A program made the position numbers and the translations under genes. Positions 25,815 through 34,763 of a stretch of 64,000 nt of DNA are shown here, piece by piece (position 1 is the first letter of the stretch; each line of letters starts with the position of its first letter). The notes beneath the pieces are model-generated. The model saw only the letters and a program-made list of their open reading frames with translations. It had not been told where the DNA came from and did not search any database. This DNA comes from DATLNF01 sp963765815 (lineage in GTDB: Bacteria > Actinomycetota > Actinomycetes > BP-191), in NCBI GenBank assembly GCA_963765815.1, contig CAVXXT010000007.1, forward strand, positions 677,162 through 741,161, written 5' to 3'.

Positions 25815-26551
25815 AGGTCTCCGTCGTCGTGCCGGCGTACGACGAGGAGGCCGTGATCGGCGGAGCCGTGCAGCAGCTGCACGACTTCTGGACCGCGACG
25901 TCGGATGACGTCGACGTCGAGATCATCGTGGTCGACGACGGGAGCTCCGACCGCACTGCGGCGCGGGTCGACGAGCTGGCGCTCTCGACGGTCCAGGTCA
26001 TCAGGCAGCGCAACGCCGGCAAGGGTGCCGCCGTTCGCGCCGGGGTCGCCGCGTCGACCGGCGACGTCGTCTACTTCGTCGACGCCGACCTGCCCTACTC
26101 CCTCGCCAACCAGCGCGCGGCGGTCGACGTGATCGCCGGCGGCGCCGCCGCCGCGGTGGGGTCGCGCCGGGTCGCCGGATCGCACGCGGCCGACTACCCG
26201 CTCGCGAGACGGGCGTTCTCGTGGTCGCTCAAGGTCCTCATGCACGGCCTGCTCGGGCTGGAGGTGACCGACACGCAGTGCGGCCTCAAGGCGTTCGACG
26301 GTCCCCTCGCGCGACAGCTGTTCCCGACTCTCGAGGTCGACGGCTTCGGCTTCGACCTCGAGCTGCTGGTCGTGCTGCAGCGCAACGACGTCGCGGTGCG
26401 GGAGCTGCCGGTGGACCTGCAGCACACGGCACGGACCAGCGTCTCGCTCGTCCGCGACTCCGTGCGGATCCTGGCCAACATGGGGTCACTGAAGTGGGGC
26501 GTGATGCGCGGTCGGTACGACGACCGCCTGCCAACGGCGGGGCGGCGATGA
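25811..26551 (+). CDS. GT2 glycosyltransferase (polyprenyl-phosphate sugar synthase type)
   Basis: A 246-residue GT-A enzyme that probably transfers a sugar from a nucleotide donor to polyprenyl phosphate, as DPM1/Alg5-like enzymes do. Motifs are VSVVVPAYDEEAVIGG, VDDGSSDRTA, NAGKGAAVRAGV, the metal-binding VDADL and DTQCGLKAFDG. No membrane helices are evident at the C-terminus. It is coupled on both sides: GTGA with GtrA upstream and ATGA with the membrane protein downstream. Confidence 0.9.
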   Translation: MKVSVVVPAYDEEAVIGGAVQQLHDFWTATSDDVDVEIIVVDDGSSDRTAARVDELALSTVQVIRQRNAGKGAAVRAGVAASTGDVVYFVDADLPYSLANQRAAVDVIAGGAAAAVGSRRVAGSHAADYPLARRAFSWSLKVLMHGLLGLEVTDTQCGLKAFDGPLARQLFPTLEVDGFGFDLELLVVLQRNDVAVRELPVDLQHTARTSVSLVRDSVRILANMGSLKWGVMRGRYDDRLPTAGRR

Positions 26552-28266
26552 CGGCGCGGGCGCCACGGCATGCCGTGGCGTCGCAGTCACCCGACATCTC
26601 CTGGCGCGAGGTGCTCGCGTACGTCGTGGGCGGGCTGCTGCTCGCCGTCGTCATGAGCTGGCCGCTCGCGCTGCACCTCGGCGAGCGCATCCCGCAGGAC
26701 CTCGTCGACCCCCTCAACCAGACCTGGCAGCTGGCGTGGGGCGGGCACGCACTGCGCACGGCGCCGGCGTCGCTGTGGCAGGCCAACGGGTTCTTCCCGG
26801 TCCAGGACAGCCTCGCCTTCAGCGACAGCCTGCTCGGCTACGCGCCGATCAGCATGCTGTTCCGCGGCACCGGGGGCGCGCTCACGGCGTACAACCTCGC
26901 CTTCATCACGGCGTACGCGATGTGCTTCATCGGGGGCACCCTGCTCGCCCGGGAGCTCGGTGCGCGGCACACCGCCGCCGTGGTCGCGGGGATGGCGTTC
27001 GCCTTCGCGCCGTGGCGGATGACCCACAACGGCCACCTCAACATCCTGTCCATCGGCGGCATCGCGATCGCGGTGTTCCTCCTGCTGCGCGGCTACCGAC
27101 GCGCGAAGCGCGGCCTGATCGTCGCGGGCTGGATCGCATGCGCGTGGCAGCTGAGCCTCGGGTTCGCGATGGGCCTGTTCTTCGCCTACCTGCTGATGGT
27201 GCTCGCCGTCGTCACGGGCGTCGCGTGGCTCCGTCGGGGTCGGCCGTCGCTCGCCCGTCCGGTCGTCGTCGGGACGGCGATCGGCGCCGTGCTGTTCCTG
27301 CTCGCGACCGGGCTGCTCGCGCGCCCCTACCTGCGGATCACCGAGCGCTATCCCGAGGCCGAGCGGACGATCGCCGCGGTCGACTTCTTCTCCCCGCCGC
27401 CTCGTGCGCTGCTCGCGGCGCCGGCCGAGGGTCGGCTGTGGGGCGAGCGCACGAAGGGCGTCCGCGACACGCTGCCCTTCACGCCGGAGCAGGCGCTGTT
27501 CCCCGGGCTGCTCGTCGTCGCCCTCGCTGTGTGGGGCGTCGTCGCGGGCAGGCTGGCGCTGCGGTGGCGGGTGCTGCTGCTCGTCGGGACGATCGGCTCG
27601 ACGATCCTGTCGCTCGGGACCCGGGTCGGACTCACGCGTCCGTTCTACGTCTTCCTCTTCGACCACGCGCCGGGCTGGAACGCCGTCCGCACACCGGGCC
27701 GCATCTTCGCGTTCGCCTCACTCGGGCTGGCGCTGCTGGCCGCCCTCGGCGTGCACGCGCTGCAGGACGTGGTCCTCGCCCGCCGGGTCGGCCGGCGCAC
27801 CGCCGGCGTCCCGACGACCAGGCACCTGCAGATGTACGCCGCCGGCCTCGCGGCCGTGACCGCCGCGCTGGTGTTCGCCGAGGGCATGCCGCGGCTCGCC
27901 CAGCCGGAGGTGCCGGAGCGACCGGCCGCGCTCGACCAGGTGCGGATCCCGCGGGTGCACCTGCCGACCGACTTCGCGAACGACACGGCGTACTCGTACT
28001 TCTCGACCGCCGACTTCACGCAGATCTCCAACGGCAGCACGTCGTTCGTGCCACCGCGGCTGGAGCAGCTGCGGCAGGAGCTGGTCACGTTCCCCGACGC
28101 GGCGTCGGTCGCGAGCCTGCGCGAGCTCGGACTGCGCGCCGTCGTCCTGCATCTCGATCGAGCTCCGGGGACGGCATGGGCAGACACCGCCAACCGGTCG
28201 ATCGACGGGCTGCCGCTGACCCGCGAAGTCATCGGGCAGCTGGTCGTCTACCGGCTCACGCAGTAG
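26548..28266 (+). CDS. Polytopic membrane protein, probable GT-C-type glycosyltransferase
   Basis: A 572-residue integral membrane protein with about ten helices and a C-terminal soluble tail. The first outer loop (DLVDPLNQTWQLAWGGHAL) has the acidic residues expected of GT-C enzymes that use lipid-linked sugars, and PFYVFLFDHAPGWNAVRTPG recurs in related uncharacterised actinobacterial proteins. It follows a GtrA gene and a polyprenyl-sugar synthase in one operon, so using their product is the natural job. The acceptor is unknown. The last 11 bases overlap the converging GT87 gene. Confidence 0.7.
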   Translation: MTARAPRHAVASQSPDISWREVLAYVVGGLLLAVVMSWPLALHLGERIPQDLVDPLNQTWQLAWGGHALRTAPASLWQANGFFPVQDSLAFSDSLLGYAPISMLFRGTGGALTAYNLAFITAYAMCFIGGTLLARELGARHTAAVVAGMAFAFAPWRMTHNGHLNILSIGGIAIAVFLLLRGYRRAKRGLIVAGWIACAWQLSLGFAMGLFFAYLLMVLAVVTGVAWLRRGRPSLARPVVVGTAIGAVLFLLATGLLARPYLRITERYPEAERTIAAVDFFSPPPRALLAAPAEGRLWGERTKGVRDTLPFTPEQALFPGLLVVALAVWGVVAGRLALRWRVLLLVGTIGSTILSLGTRVGLTRPFYVFLFDHAPGWNAVRTPGRIFAFASLGLALLAALGVHALQDVVLARRVGRRTAGVPTTRHLQMYAAGLAAVTAALVFAEGMPRLAQPEVPERPAALDQVRIPRVHLPTDFANDTAYSYFSTADFTQISNGSTSFVPPRLEQLRQELVTFPDAASVASLRELGLRAVVLHLDRAPGTAWADTANRSIDGLPLTREVIGQLVVYRLTQ

Positions 28267-29812
28267 CGGGCGAGCGGCCCAGGCGCGCACCCGACGGCGA
28301 CGACGCGCGTGCGCGCACGTCCGGCGCGTGGTCGAGGATGCCGCCCGCCGGGTCGTCGTCGACCCCGTCGGCGCGAACCACGTCCCGCTCCGGCCGGAAC
28401 ATCTCTCGTACGACGAGCGCCATCAGCACGATCAGCGCGATGTCGCGCGCGGCGATGGCGAAGAGGAAGGGCTCGACCGGCAGGCCGCGCTCGGGCTTCG
28501 ACAGCTGCACGAAGTAGTAGAAGCGGGTGAACATCACGCCCAGCTCGAGCACCTGCCAGGTGAGGAACGCGCCCCACCTCGGCCGGGCCATCACCGCGAG
28601 CGGGATGAGCCAGATCGTGTACTGCGGCGAGTTGACCTTGTTGGTCAGCAGGAACGCCGCGACGGTCAGGAACAGCACCTGGCCGACGCGAGGACGCCGC
28701 GGCGCGCGCCAGATCAGGGCGCAGATCGCCACCAGCGACAGCAGGAACGTGCCCCCGACCAGCCGGTTGAGGGTGAAGAAGTCGCCGTCGGCACCCGAGA
28801 CCGGGAAGCTCCAGCCCTTGTTGCCGGTGATCCGCTGCATGAGGTGCTGCGCCATGAACCACAGGGAGTCCCAGTCGGCACCGCGCTCCTGGTTCAGCAC
28901 GAAGAACCGGCCGATGGCATTGCGCGGCCCGTCGCTGTCGCCGAACAGCGGGAGGGACTTGCCGGGATCGCCGTACACGAAGTCGTTGGCGATGACGTAG
29001 CCGAAGGCGGTGAGCCCGATCGACACGACGGCGGCGCTGGCGACGGAGTACGCCCACTGCACGAGCTTGCCGGCGCGCAGGCACAGGAAGAACAAGGGGA
29101 TGAAGAACAGGACCGGGTAGAGCTTGGTGCAGATCGCGACGCCCAGCACGACGCCGCCGAGGATCGGCGACACCGTCGGCTTCCCGCGCGCCCACAGCCA
29201 CAGCCCGAGACCCGCGGTCCCTGCGGCCACGAGGTCCCAGTTGGTCGTGCCGTGCAGGGCGAGGCCCGGCGCCAGCGCGATGAGGGCGGCGTCCCAGCGC
29301 CGTCGCCGCCCGGCCAGCCCGACGGCGGTGCCGGTCATCAGCAGCGCGAAGCCGAGCAGGATGATCGAGCTGCGGTCGTAGAACTCCGTGCCGCCGTGCT
29401 CCCCACCCGCGCCGACGGTGGCGGCCTTCATCACGCCGCCGATCACGACCGGGTACTCGACCGGGTGGTCGACGTACGGCGTCTTGCCGTCGGAGAGCCC
29501 TTCGGCGAACCACAGCGCGTAGACATCGGTGTAGCAGAGCTTGGTGTACGCGTGCCGGTTGCCGTCACCGTAGTTGCCGCTGTGACACGGCAGCTTCTGC
29601 GCCCAGCCCAGGCCGAACGTCACGATCGTGAAGAGCAGCAGGACGCGAAGCGGCGTCCAGAAGCGGTGCGTGCCGACGGCGGCGTGCTTGCCGACCGGGC
29701 CGCCGATGACGGTGCTCGCCCCGCGGGCCACCGGGTCGACGTGCGACGGGATGACCGGCGGGCCGAGCTGTCCGGTCGGCGCGGGCGGAGTCACGGCAGG
29801 CATGGCGTGCAT
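28256..29812 (-). CDS. GT87-type membrane mannosyltransferase homolog (Rv0051-like)
   Basis: A 518-residue membrane protein with about eleven helices. After a Pro-rich N-terminus it has CHSGNYGDGNRHAYTKLCYT, VDHPVEYPVVIGG and LGVAICTKLYPVLFFIPLFF, typical of GT87 (polyprenyl-phosphate-mannose-dependent) transferases. It is 46 bases downstream of ponA on the same strand, the order ponA1-Rv0051 known in mycobacteria, so a link to cell-wall assembly is likely. Its actual donor and acceptor are not known. An alternative start is the Met at residue 4. Confidence 0.82.
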   Translation of the reverse strand: MHAMPAVTPPAPTGQLGPPVIPSHVDPVARGASTVIGGPVGKHAAVGTHRFWTPLRVLLLFTIVTFGLGWAQKLPCHSGNYGDGNRHAYTKLCYTDVYALWFAEGLSDGKTPYVDHPVEYPVVIGGVMKAATVGAGGEHGGTEFYDRSSIILLGFALLMTGTAVGLAGRRRRWDAALIALAPGLALHGTTNWDLVAAGTAGLGLWLWARGKPTVSPILGGVVLGVAICTKLYPVLFFIPLFFLCLRAGKLVQWAYSVASAAVVSIGLTAFGYVIANDFVYGDPGKSLPLFGDSDGPRNAIGRFFVLNQERGADWDSLWFMAQHLMQRITGNKGWSFPVSGADGDFFTLNRLVGGTFLLSLVAICALIWRAPRRPRVGQVLFLTVAAFLLTNKVNSPQYTIWLIPLAVMARPRWGAFLTWQVLELGVMFTRFYYFVQLSKPERGLPVEPFLFAIAARDIALIVLMALVVREMFRPERDVVRADGVDDDPAGGILDHAPDVRARASSPSGARLGRSPATA

Positions 29813-29858
29813 CGTGGCCGAACTGCAGTCGCGATGCGAGCGACGCGACCCGCCGGCG

Positions 29859-32171
29859 CTATGGCGTCGGCGCCGGCGACGGGTCGTTTCGCCTCGGCTC
29901 CGGCGACGACGACGGGGGCGGCGAGGACTCGCTGGGCTGCGGATCGGGGGAGCCGCTGGGCGGCGGCTCGGGCGAGCCGCTCGGCGAGGCGGGATCCTCG
30001 CTCGGCGACACGACGATCACGGACGGCGTGCTCTCGACGGTCTGGGTGACCTCGACGGTCGGCACCTCGGTGGGCACGACGGTCGTCGTCGGCGACGGTC
30101 CGCCGGTGCTCGTGCTCGTCGGGCCGTCGCCCGACTTCGACTTCCCGACGTACTCCGGCTCGGGGAAGCCCTTCACCGGCTTGCCCTCGAGCGCGGCGTC
30201 CATGTAGCGCTTGAAGATCTGCGCGGGGAAGCTGCCGCCGGTCACGTCGCGGCCGAGGATGCCCTTCAGCTGCTTCTCGTTCGGCTTGTCGAAACCCATC
30301 CACACCGCGGTCGACAGCTGCGGCGTGAACCCGACGAACCACGCGTCGGCGTTGTTCTGCGTCGTCCCGGTCTTGCCCGCGGTCGGCCGGCCGTCGAGCT
30401 TCGCGCCGGTCGCGGTGCCGCGCTCGACCACCTGCTGCAGGGCGTACGTCACGTCGGCGGCGATGCCCGGCTCGAGCGCCGCAGCGTCGACATCGCGGTC
30501 GGCCTTGTAGACCACTTTGCCCTCGCGGTCGGTGACCCGCTGGATCAGGTACGGCGCGGCCGCCTTGCCGTTGGCCGCGAAGGTCGAGAAGGCGACCGCC
30601 TGGTCGAGGACGTGCACCTCGCTCTCGCCCAGGCCGAGCCCGCCCTCGGAGCGGAGCTTGACCGGCTGGCGCAGACCGACGTCCGGGTGATCAGCCGCCG
30701 GGATGCCGAGTCGGTGGGCCATGTCGATGACCTTGCGGGTGCCGGCGTCGAGGGCCAGCCGGAAGTACACGGTGTTGACCGACTTTGCCGTCGCCTCGAC
30801 GAGGTCGATGCGCCCGAACGAGTCGTCGCTGTCGCCGTAGTTGCTGACCGGCTTGTCCCGTCCGGGGAAGTCCTGCGGGGAGCGGCCGTCGTACCGGCTG
30901 CGCAGGCTGATGCCCTCCTCGATCGCGGTCGCGAGGACGATCGGCTTGAAGCTCGACCCCGGCTGGCGGGGGTTGTCGGTCGCGTCGTTGATGAATCGCT
31001 TCGTGTAGTCGCGACCGCCGTACATCGCCTTCACCGCGCCGGTTCCAGGCTCGACGGAGACGAGCGCGGAGAGCAGGTCCTCGGGCACCTTGCCCTTCGG
31101 CAGGATCTTGTCCATGGCCGCGACAGCGGCGTCCTGCGCCTGCTTGTCGATCGTCGTGGTGACCTTCAGCCCGGCGTAGCTGACCTCGTCGGGGGAGAGC
31201 CCGATAGCGGCGAGCTCGCGCTCGACCGCCTTGAGGATGTGCCCGCGCGGCCCGCTGAGCCGGCCGGCCGTCTTGCCGCCCTCACCGGGCTTGCGCAGGT
31301 CGGGATAGCGGAGCGTCTTCGCCGTGCCCTTCTCGAGCCAGCCCTCGTCCTCCATGTTCTTGAGCGCGGCCAGCCAGCGCTTCTTCGCCAGCTCCGGCCG
31401 GCGCGCCGGGTCACCGCCCTCGGGAGAGCGGATGAGCGTCGCCAGGACCACTGCCTGCTCGACCTTGAGGGCCCGCGACGGGACGCCGAAGAACGTCTTC
31501 GACGCCGCCTCGATGCCGTAGGCGCCGCGGCCGAAGTAGATCGTGTTGAGGTAGTCCTCGAGGATCTCGTCCTTGCTGAGCTTGCGCTCCAGCTTGATCG
31601 CGACCATCACTTCCTTGACCTTGCGCGAGAGCGACCGCTCCCGGCTCAGCTTGAACTTCGTCTTCGCGTACTGCTGGGTGATCGTCGACCCGCCCTGGGA
31701 GACGCCGCCGCCCTTCACGTTGCGGAACAGCGCGCGGAAGATGCCCTTCGGCGACACGCCGCTGTGGTGGTAGAAGCCCTCGTCCTCGGCCGCGAGGACC
31801 GCCTGCCGGACGTGCTCCGGCAGGCTCTTCAGCGGGACGTCGGTCCGGTTCTCCTCACCCTGGATCCGGCCGAGCTCGCTGCCGTCGTTGTTGAGGACCA
31901 GCACCGACTGCTCGTCGGGCTGCGCGTCGGGGACCGACGTCGTGATGTAGAGGACCCCGATGAAGAAGACCAGGAGCGCGAACGCGCCGAGCGGGCTCCA
32001 CTTCACCAGCCGCCGGCCGCGCGGCGTGAGCTGGGACCACCAGCGCTGGACCGCGTTCTGCCCGCCGGCACGCGGCTTGCGGGCGGCGGGCCGGTCGGCG
32101 GACGCCGCCTTCGCCGGGCGGTTCGGGCGGTTCGGGCGCGGGGCAGGGCCGCCGGGGGGGGAGGTCGACAT
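29859..32171 (-). CDS. ponA: Class A penicillin-binding protein (PonA/PBP1)
   Basis: A bifunctional murein polymerase and crosslinker of 770 residues. A basic, Pro-rich cytosolic N-terminus leads to one helix (about 61-78). The GT51 glycosyltransferase has catalytic Glu in AEDEGFYHHSG (E129) and GGSTITQQYAK. The transpeptidase has SSFK (406-409), SVN (464-466) and KTGTT (600-604). A Ser/Pro/Thr-rich outer tail of over 100 residues ends the protein. ATG 32171 (MSTSPPGG) is chosen because the longer frame runs into the divergent DUF5318 gene. It belongs to the conserved ponA block. Confidence 0.95.
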   Translation of the reverse strand: MSTSPPGGPAPRPNRPNRPAKAASADRPAARKPRAGGQNAVQRWWSQLTPRGRRLVKWSPLGAFALLVFFIGVLYITTSVPDAQPDEQSVLVLNNDGSELGRIQGEENRTDVPLKSLPEHVRQAVLAAEDEGFYHHSGVSPKGIFRALFRNVKGGGVSQGGSTITQQYAKTKFKLSRERSLSRKVKEVMVAIKLERKLSKDEILEDYLNTIYFGRGAYGIEAASKTFFGVPSRALKVEQAVVLATLIRSPEGGDPARRPELAKKRWLAALKNMEDEGWLEKGTAKTLRYPDLRKPGEGGKTAGRLSGPRGHILKAVERELAAIGLSPDEVSYAGLKVTTTIDKQAQDAAVAAMDKILPKGKVPEDLLSALVSVEPGTGAVKAMYGGRDYTKRFINDATDNPRQPGSSFKPIVLATAIEEGISLRSRYDGRSPQDFPGRDKPVSNYGDSDDSFGRIDLVEATAKSVNTVYFRLALDAGTRKVIDMAHRLGIPAADHPDVGLRQPVKLRSEGGLGLGESEVHVLDQAVAFSTFAANGKAAAPYLIQRVTDREGKVVYKADRDVDAAALEPGIAADVTYALQQVVERGTATGAKLDGRPTAGKTGTTQNNADAWFVGFTPQLSTAVWMGFDKPNEKQLKGILGRDVTGGSFPAQIFKRYMDAALEGKPVKGFPEPEYVGKSKSGDGPTSTSTGGPSPTTTVVPTEVPTVEVTQTVESTPSVIVVSPSEDPASPSGSPEPPPSGSPDPQPSESSPPPSSSPEPRRNDPSPAPTP

Positions 32172-32259
32172 CGTGCGCACACTGTGCCCCTCGGGATACC
32201 CCTCGAACCACTCGCGGCTTCGGGCGGCGCGTCGCGCAGCGCCGACGTACCCTCGTCCG

Positions 32260-32673
32260 GTGCGGACGCAGCGGGCGGTCATCGACTACTCGTTGGCGAA
32301 GCGGGCGGCGCTGGTCGACCTCTTCGCCGGTCGAGTCGCGGTCGCCGACGTCTGCGACGCCCACCCCTACCTCCTGCGCGCCGCGCGCTACCACGGCGAG
32401 CCGACGACGAAGACCTGCCCGGTCTGCAAGGGCCAGGACCCGCTCACCCACGTGACCTACGTCTACGGCGACGAGCTCAAGGAGGCGTCCGGGCGGGCTC
32501 GGGCGACCGAGGAGCTCGCGGCGATGGCGACCCAGTACGACGAGGTCGCGGTCTACGTCGTCGAGCTGTGCCGTCGGTGCGGCTGGAACCACCTCGACGC
32601 CAGCTATCTCATCGGCCGGGCCGGCCTGCGCGCGGCTCGGCGTACCCGGCCCCGCCAAGCCGCCGACTCCTGA
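32260..32673 (+). CDS. DUF5318 zinc-ribbon-like protein (Rv0049-like)
   Basis: A 137-residue soluble protein conserved in actinobacteria beside ponA. It has two Cys pairs, CPVC (53-56) and CRRC (104-107), that would make one zinc ribbon, and a GELKEAS-like DELKEASGRA helix between them. The start is GTG at 32260; an upstream extension would overlap ponA antisense. It is divergent from ponA, with 88 bases shared for promoters. Its function has not been established. Confidence 0.85.
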   Translation: MRTQRAVIDYSLAKRAALVDLFAGRVAVADVCDAHPYLLRAARYHGEPTTKTCPVCKGQDPLTHVTYVYGDELKEASGRARATEELAAMATQYDEVAVYVVELCRRCGWNHLDASYLIGRAGLRAARRTRPRQAADS

Positions 32674-32807
32674 CCCACCCCGACCGGCTCCGACCTCGCT
32701 TCCCGCGAACTGTGGTCATCGCTGAGCACGGACGTGTCACAGATCCGGACACGGTTCGCCGCCCGGCGCGCTGGGGTGCGGCGACACGCCCGGCGTACAC
32801 CCCTGAG

Positions 32808-32837
32808 TTGACGGGGGTTCACCGGTCTGCCTATCGT
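32808..32837 (+). promoter_or_regulatory. Sigma-A-type promoter of padR-ino1
   Basis: TTGACG at 32808-32813 and TATCGT at 32832-32837, separated by 18 bases, form a good housekeeping promoter. The start of transcription would fall inside or just before the PadR-type palindrome that begins at 32841. Confidence 0.7.
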
Positions 32838-32840
32838 CCC

Positions 32841-32873
32841 GATGTATCGCGCCGATACATCTGCGCGATGTAT
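32841..32873 (+). promoter_or_regulatory. PadR-type operator
   Basis: GATGTATCG (32841-32849), three bases, then CGATACATC (32853-32861) form a perfect inverted repeat. A further ATGTAT half-site follows at 32868-32873. The ATGTAT/ATACAT core is the sequence known to bind PadR repressors. It sits just downstream of the -10 box and 37 bases before the padR ATG, so it should mediate self-repression of padR-ino1. Confidence 0.8.
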
Positions 32874-32909
32874 CGGAACCGGGGCCAAGCAGGAGGAGGT
32901 GGTACGCCG

Positions 32910-33485
32910 ATGGTGCTCGAGTTCGCCGTACTCGGCCTCCTGCACGAGTCCCCGCTGCACGGCTATGAGCTGAAGAAGCGGCTCGACGCGGTGCTCGGCC
33001 GGATGCGCGCCTTCTCCTACGGCTCGCTCTACCCCTGCCTCACCAAGCTCGAGCAGGCCGGCCTCATCACCCGTGACGCGAGCGGCGGCACCGGCCGGCG
33101 CAGCAAGGTCGTCTACAAGCTGACGGCCGAGGGCAAGGAGCACTTCCAGGAGCTGGCCAACGAGGCCGGTCCCTCGCAGTGGGAGGACGACGCTTTCGGC
33201 GTCCACTTCGCCTTCTTCTCCCACACCGACGCCGAGACGAGGATGCGCATCCTCGAGGGCCGACGGTCACGGCTCGAGGAGCAGCGCGAAGGTCTGCGCG
33301 CCCGCCTCACCCGCGCGCGTGAGGCGCTCGACTCCTACACGCTCGCCCTGCAGAACCACGGCCTCGAGTCGGTCGACCGCGAGGTCCGCTGGCTCAACGA
33401 GCTCATCGCGGTCGAGCGGACCGGCGGCCTCGACGGCCGTCGTACGCCGGTCGCCCCCACGAACGATCCGCACGCAGTCAGCTAG
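32910..33485 (+). CDS. PadR-family transcriptional regulator (Rv0047c-like)
   Basis: A 191-residue repressor. The winged helix is clear: LEFAVLGLLHESPLHGYELK, then FSYGSLYPCLTKLEQAGLIT and the wing KVVYKLTAEGKEHF. The C-terminal half is a coiled-coil dimer domain (RRSRLEEQREGLRARLTRAR). AGGAGGAGGT nine bases before the ATG is a strong ribosome site. It precedes ino1 by 41 bases, so both genes should be controlled by its own binding site. The effector ligand is unknown. Confidence 0.93.
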   Translation: MVLEFAVLGLLHESPLHGYELKKRLDAVLGRMRAFSYGSLYPCLTKLEQAGLITRDASGGTGRRSKVVYKLTAEGKEHFQELANEAGPSQWEDDAFGVHFAFFSHTDAETRMRILEGRRSRLEEQREGLRARLTRAREALDSYTLALQNHGLESVDREVRWLNELIAVERTGGLDGRRTPVAPTNDPHAVS

Positions 33486-33526
33486 CTCACTCAGTCCTGC
33501 AACACCCACTGGTCAAGGAGAAGCAC

Positions 33527-34612
33527 ATGGGCTCGGACCGTACCCGTCAGGTGCGCGTCGCGATCGTCGGCGTCGGCAACTGCGCCTCGTCGCTCGTCCA
33601 GGGCATCGAGTACTACCGGGATGCCGATCCCAGCCAGCAGGTGCCTGGGCTGATGAACGTGATGGTCGGCGGCTACCACGTCTCCGACATCGAGTTCGTC
33701 GCGGCGTTCGACGTCGACGCGAAGAAGGTCGGGCGCGACCTCTCCGAGGCGATCGTGGCCAGCGAGAACAACACCATCCACCTCGCCGACGTGCCGCCGC
33801 TGGGCATCACCGTGCAGCGCGGCCACACGCTCGACGGGCTCGGCAAGTACTACCGCGAGATGGTCGACGAGTCCGATGAGACCCCGGTCGACGTCGTCGC
33901 CGCGCTGCGCGAGGCCGAGGCCGACGTCCTGGTCTGCTACCTGCCCGTCGGCTCCGAGGACGCGGCTCGCTTCTACGCCCAGGCCGCCATCGACGCCGGC
34001 GTCGGCTTCGTCAACTGCCTCCCGGTCTTCATCGCCGGCACGCCCGAGTGGGCCGAGAAGTTCCGTGCCGCCGGCGTCCCGATCGTCGGCGACGACATCA
34101 AGAGCCAGGTCGGCGCGACCATCACGCACCGCGTGCTCGCGAAGCTCTTCGAGGACCGCGGCGTCATCCTCGACCGCACGATGCAGCTCAACGTCGGCGG
34201 CAACATGGACTTCATGAACATGCTCGAGCGCGAGCGCCTCGAGTCCAAGAAGATCTCCAAGACGCAGGCCGTCACCAGCCAGCTGTCCCACGACATCGGC
34301 AAGAAGAACGTGCACATCGGCCCGTCCGACTACGTCGGCTGGCTCGACGACCGCAAGTGGGCCTATGTCCGACTCGAGGGTCGCGCCTTCGGCGACGTGC
34401 CCCTGAACCTCGAGTACAAGCTCGAGGTCTGGGACAGCCCCAACTCGGCCGGTGTCGTCATCGACGCTCTGCGCTGCTGCAAGATCGCCAAGGACCGCGG
34501 CATCGGCGGCCCGCTGCTCGGTCCGTCCAGCTACTTCATGAAGTCCCCGCCGGAGCAGTACCGCGACGACATCTGCCGTCAGCTCACCGACGACTTCATC
34601 GCGGGTCGCTAG
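33527..34612 (+). CDS. ino1: Inositol-3-phosphate synthase
   Basis: Converts glucose 6-phosphate to inositol 3-phosphate, the first step to phosphatidylinositol, mycothiol and related actinobacterial compounds. It is 361 residues, the short archaeal/actinobacterial form. The NAD-binding segment is VRVAIVGVGNCASSLVQG; other family blocks are VGDDIKSQVGATITHR, LNVGGNMDFMNM and WDSPNSAGVVIDALRC. AAGGAG precedes the ATG. It lies in an operon with padR and ends at a strong hairpin terminator. Confidence 0.96.
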   Translation: MGSDRTRQVRVAIVGVGNCASSLVQGIEYYRDADPSQQVPGLMNVMVGGYHVSDIEFVAAFDVDAKKVGRDLSEAIVASENNTIHLADVPPLGITVQRGHTLDGLGKYYREMVDESDETPVDVVAALREAEADVLVCYLPVGSEDAARFYAQAAIDAGVGFVNCLPVFIAGTPEWAEKFRAAGVPIVGDDIKSQVGATITHRVLAKLFEDRGVILDRTMQLNVGGNMDFMNMLERERLESKKISKTQAVTSQLSHDIGKKNVHIGPSDYVGWLDDRKWAYVRLEGRAFGDVPLNLEYKLEVWDSPNSAGVVIDALRCCKIAKDRGIGGPLLGPSSYFMKSPPEQYRDDICRQLTDDFIAGR

Positions 34613-34627
34613 ACACCCACGCCGTAC

Positions 34628-34669
34628 GACGAAGGCCCGGTCCCTCACGCAGGGAGCCGGGCCTTCGTC
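34628..34669 (+). terminator. Strong hairpin terminator after ino1
   Basis: GACGAAGGCCCGG and CCGGGCCTTCGTC are perfect inverted arms, extended by TCCCT/AGGGA around a short CACGC loop. The stem of about 18 base pairs begins 16 bases after the ino1 stop. Confidence 0.9.
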
Positions 34670-34763
34670 ATGCCCGGGCGCGGATGCCAATCACACGAAC
34701 GGGTGACTTGGGAGGAGCGATGTCCGACGAAAGTGGGTGGAGAAGCCACGAAGGGGATCCCTC

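Noticed and set aside
29628..33485. Very long open frame (1285 codons) antisense to ponA and running into padR
   Set aside because: Its composition is the Arg/Ala/Val/Asp-rich pattern of an antisense shadow in high-GC DNA, opposite a full penicillin-binding protein. Only its last part, from 32910, is a real gene (padR).
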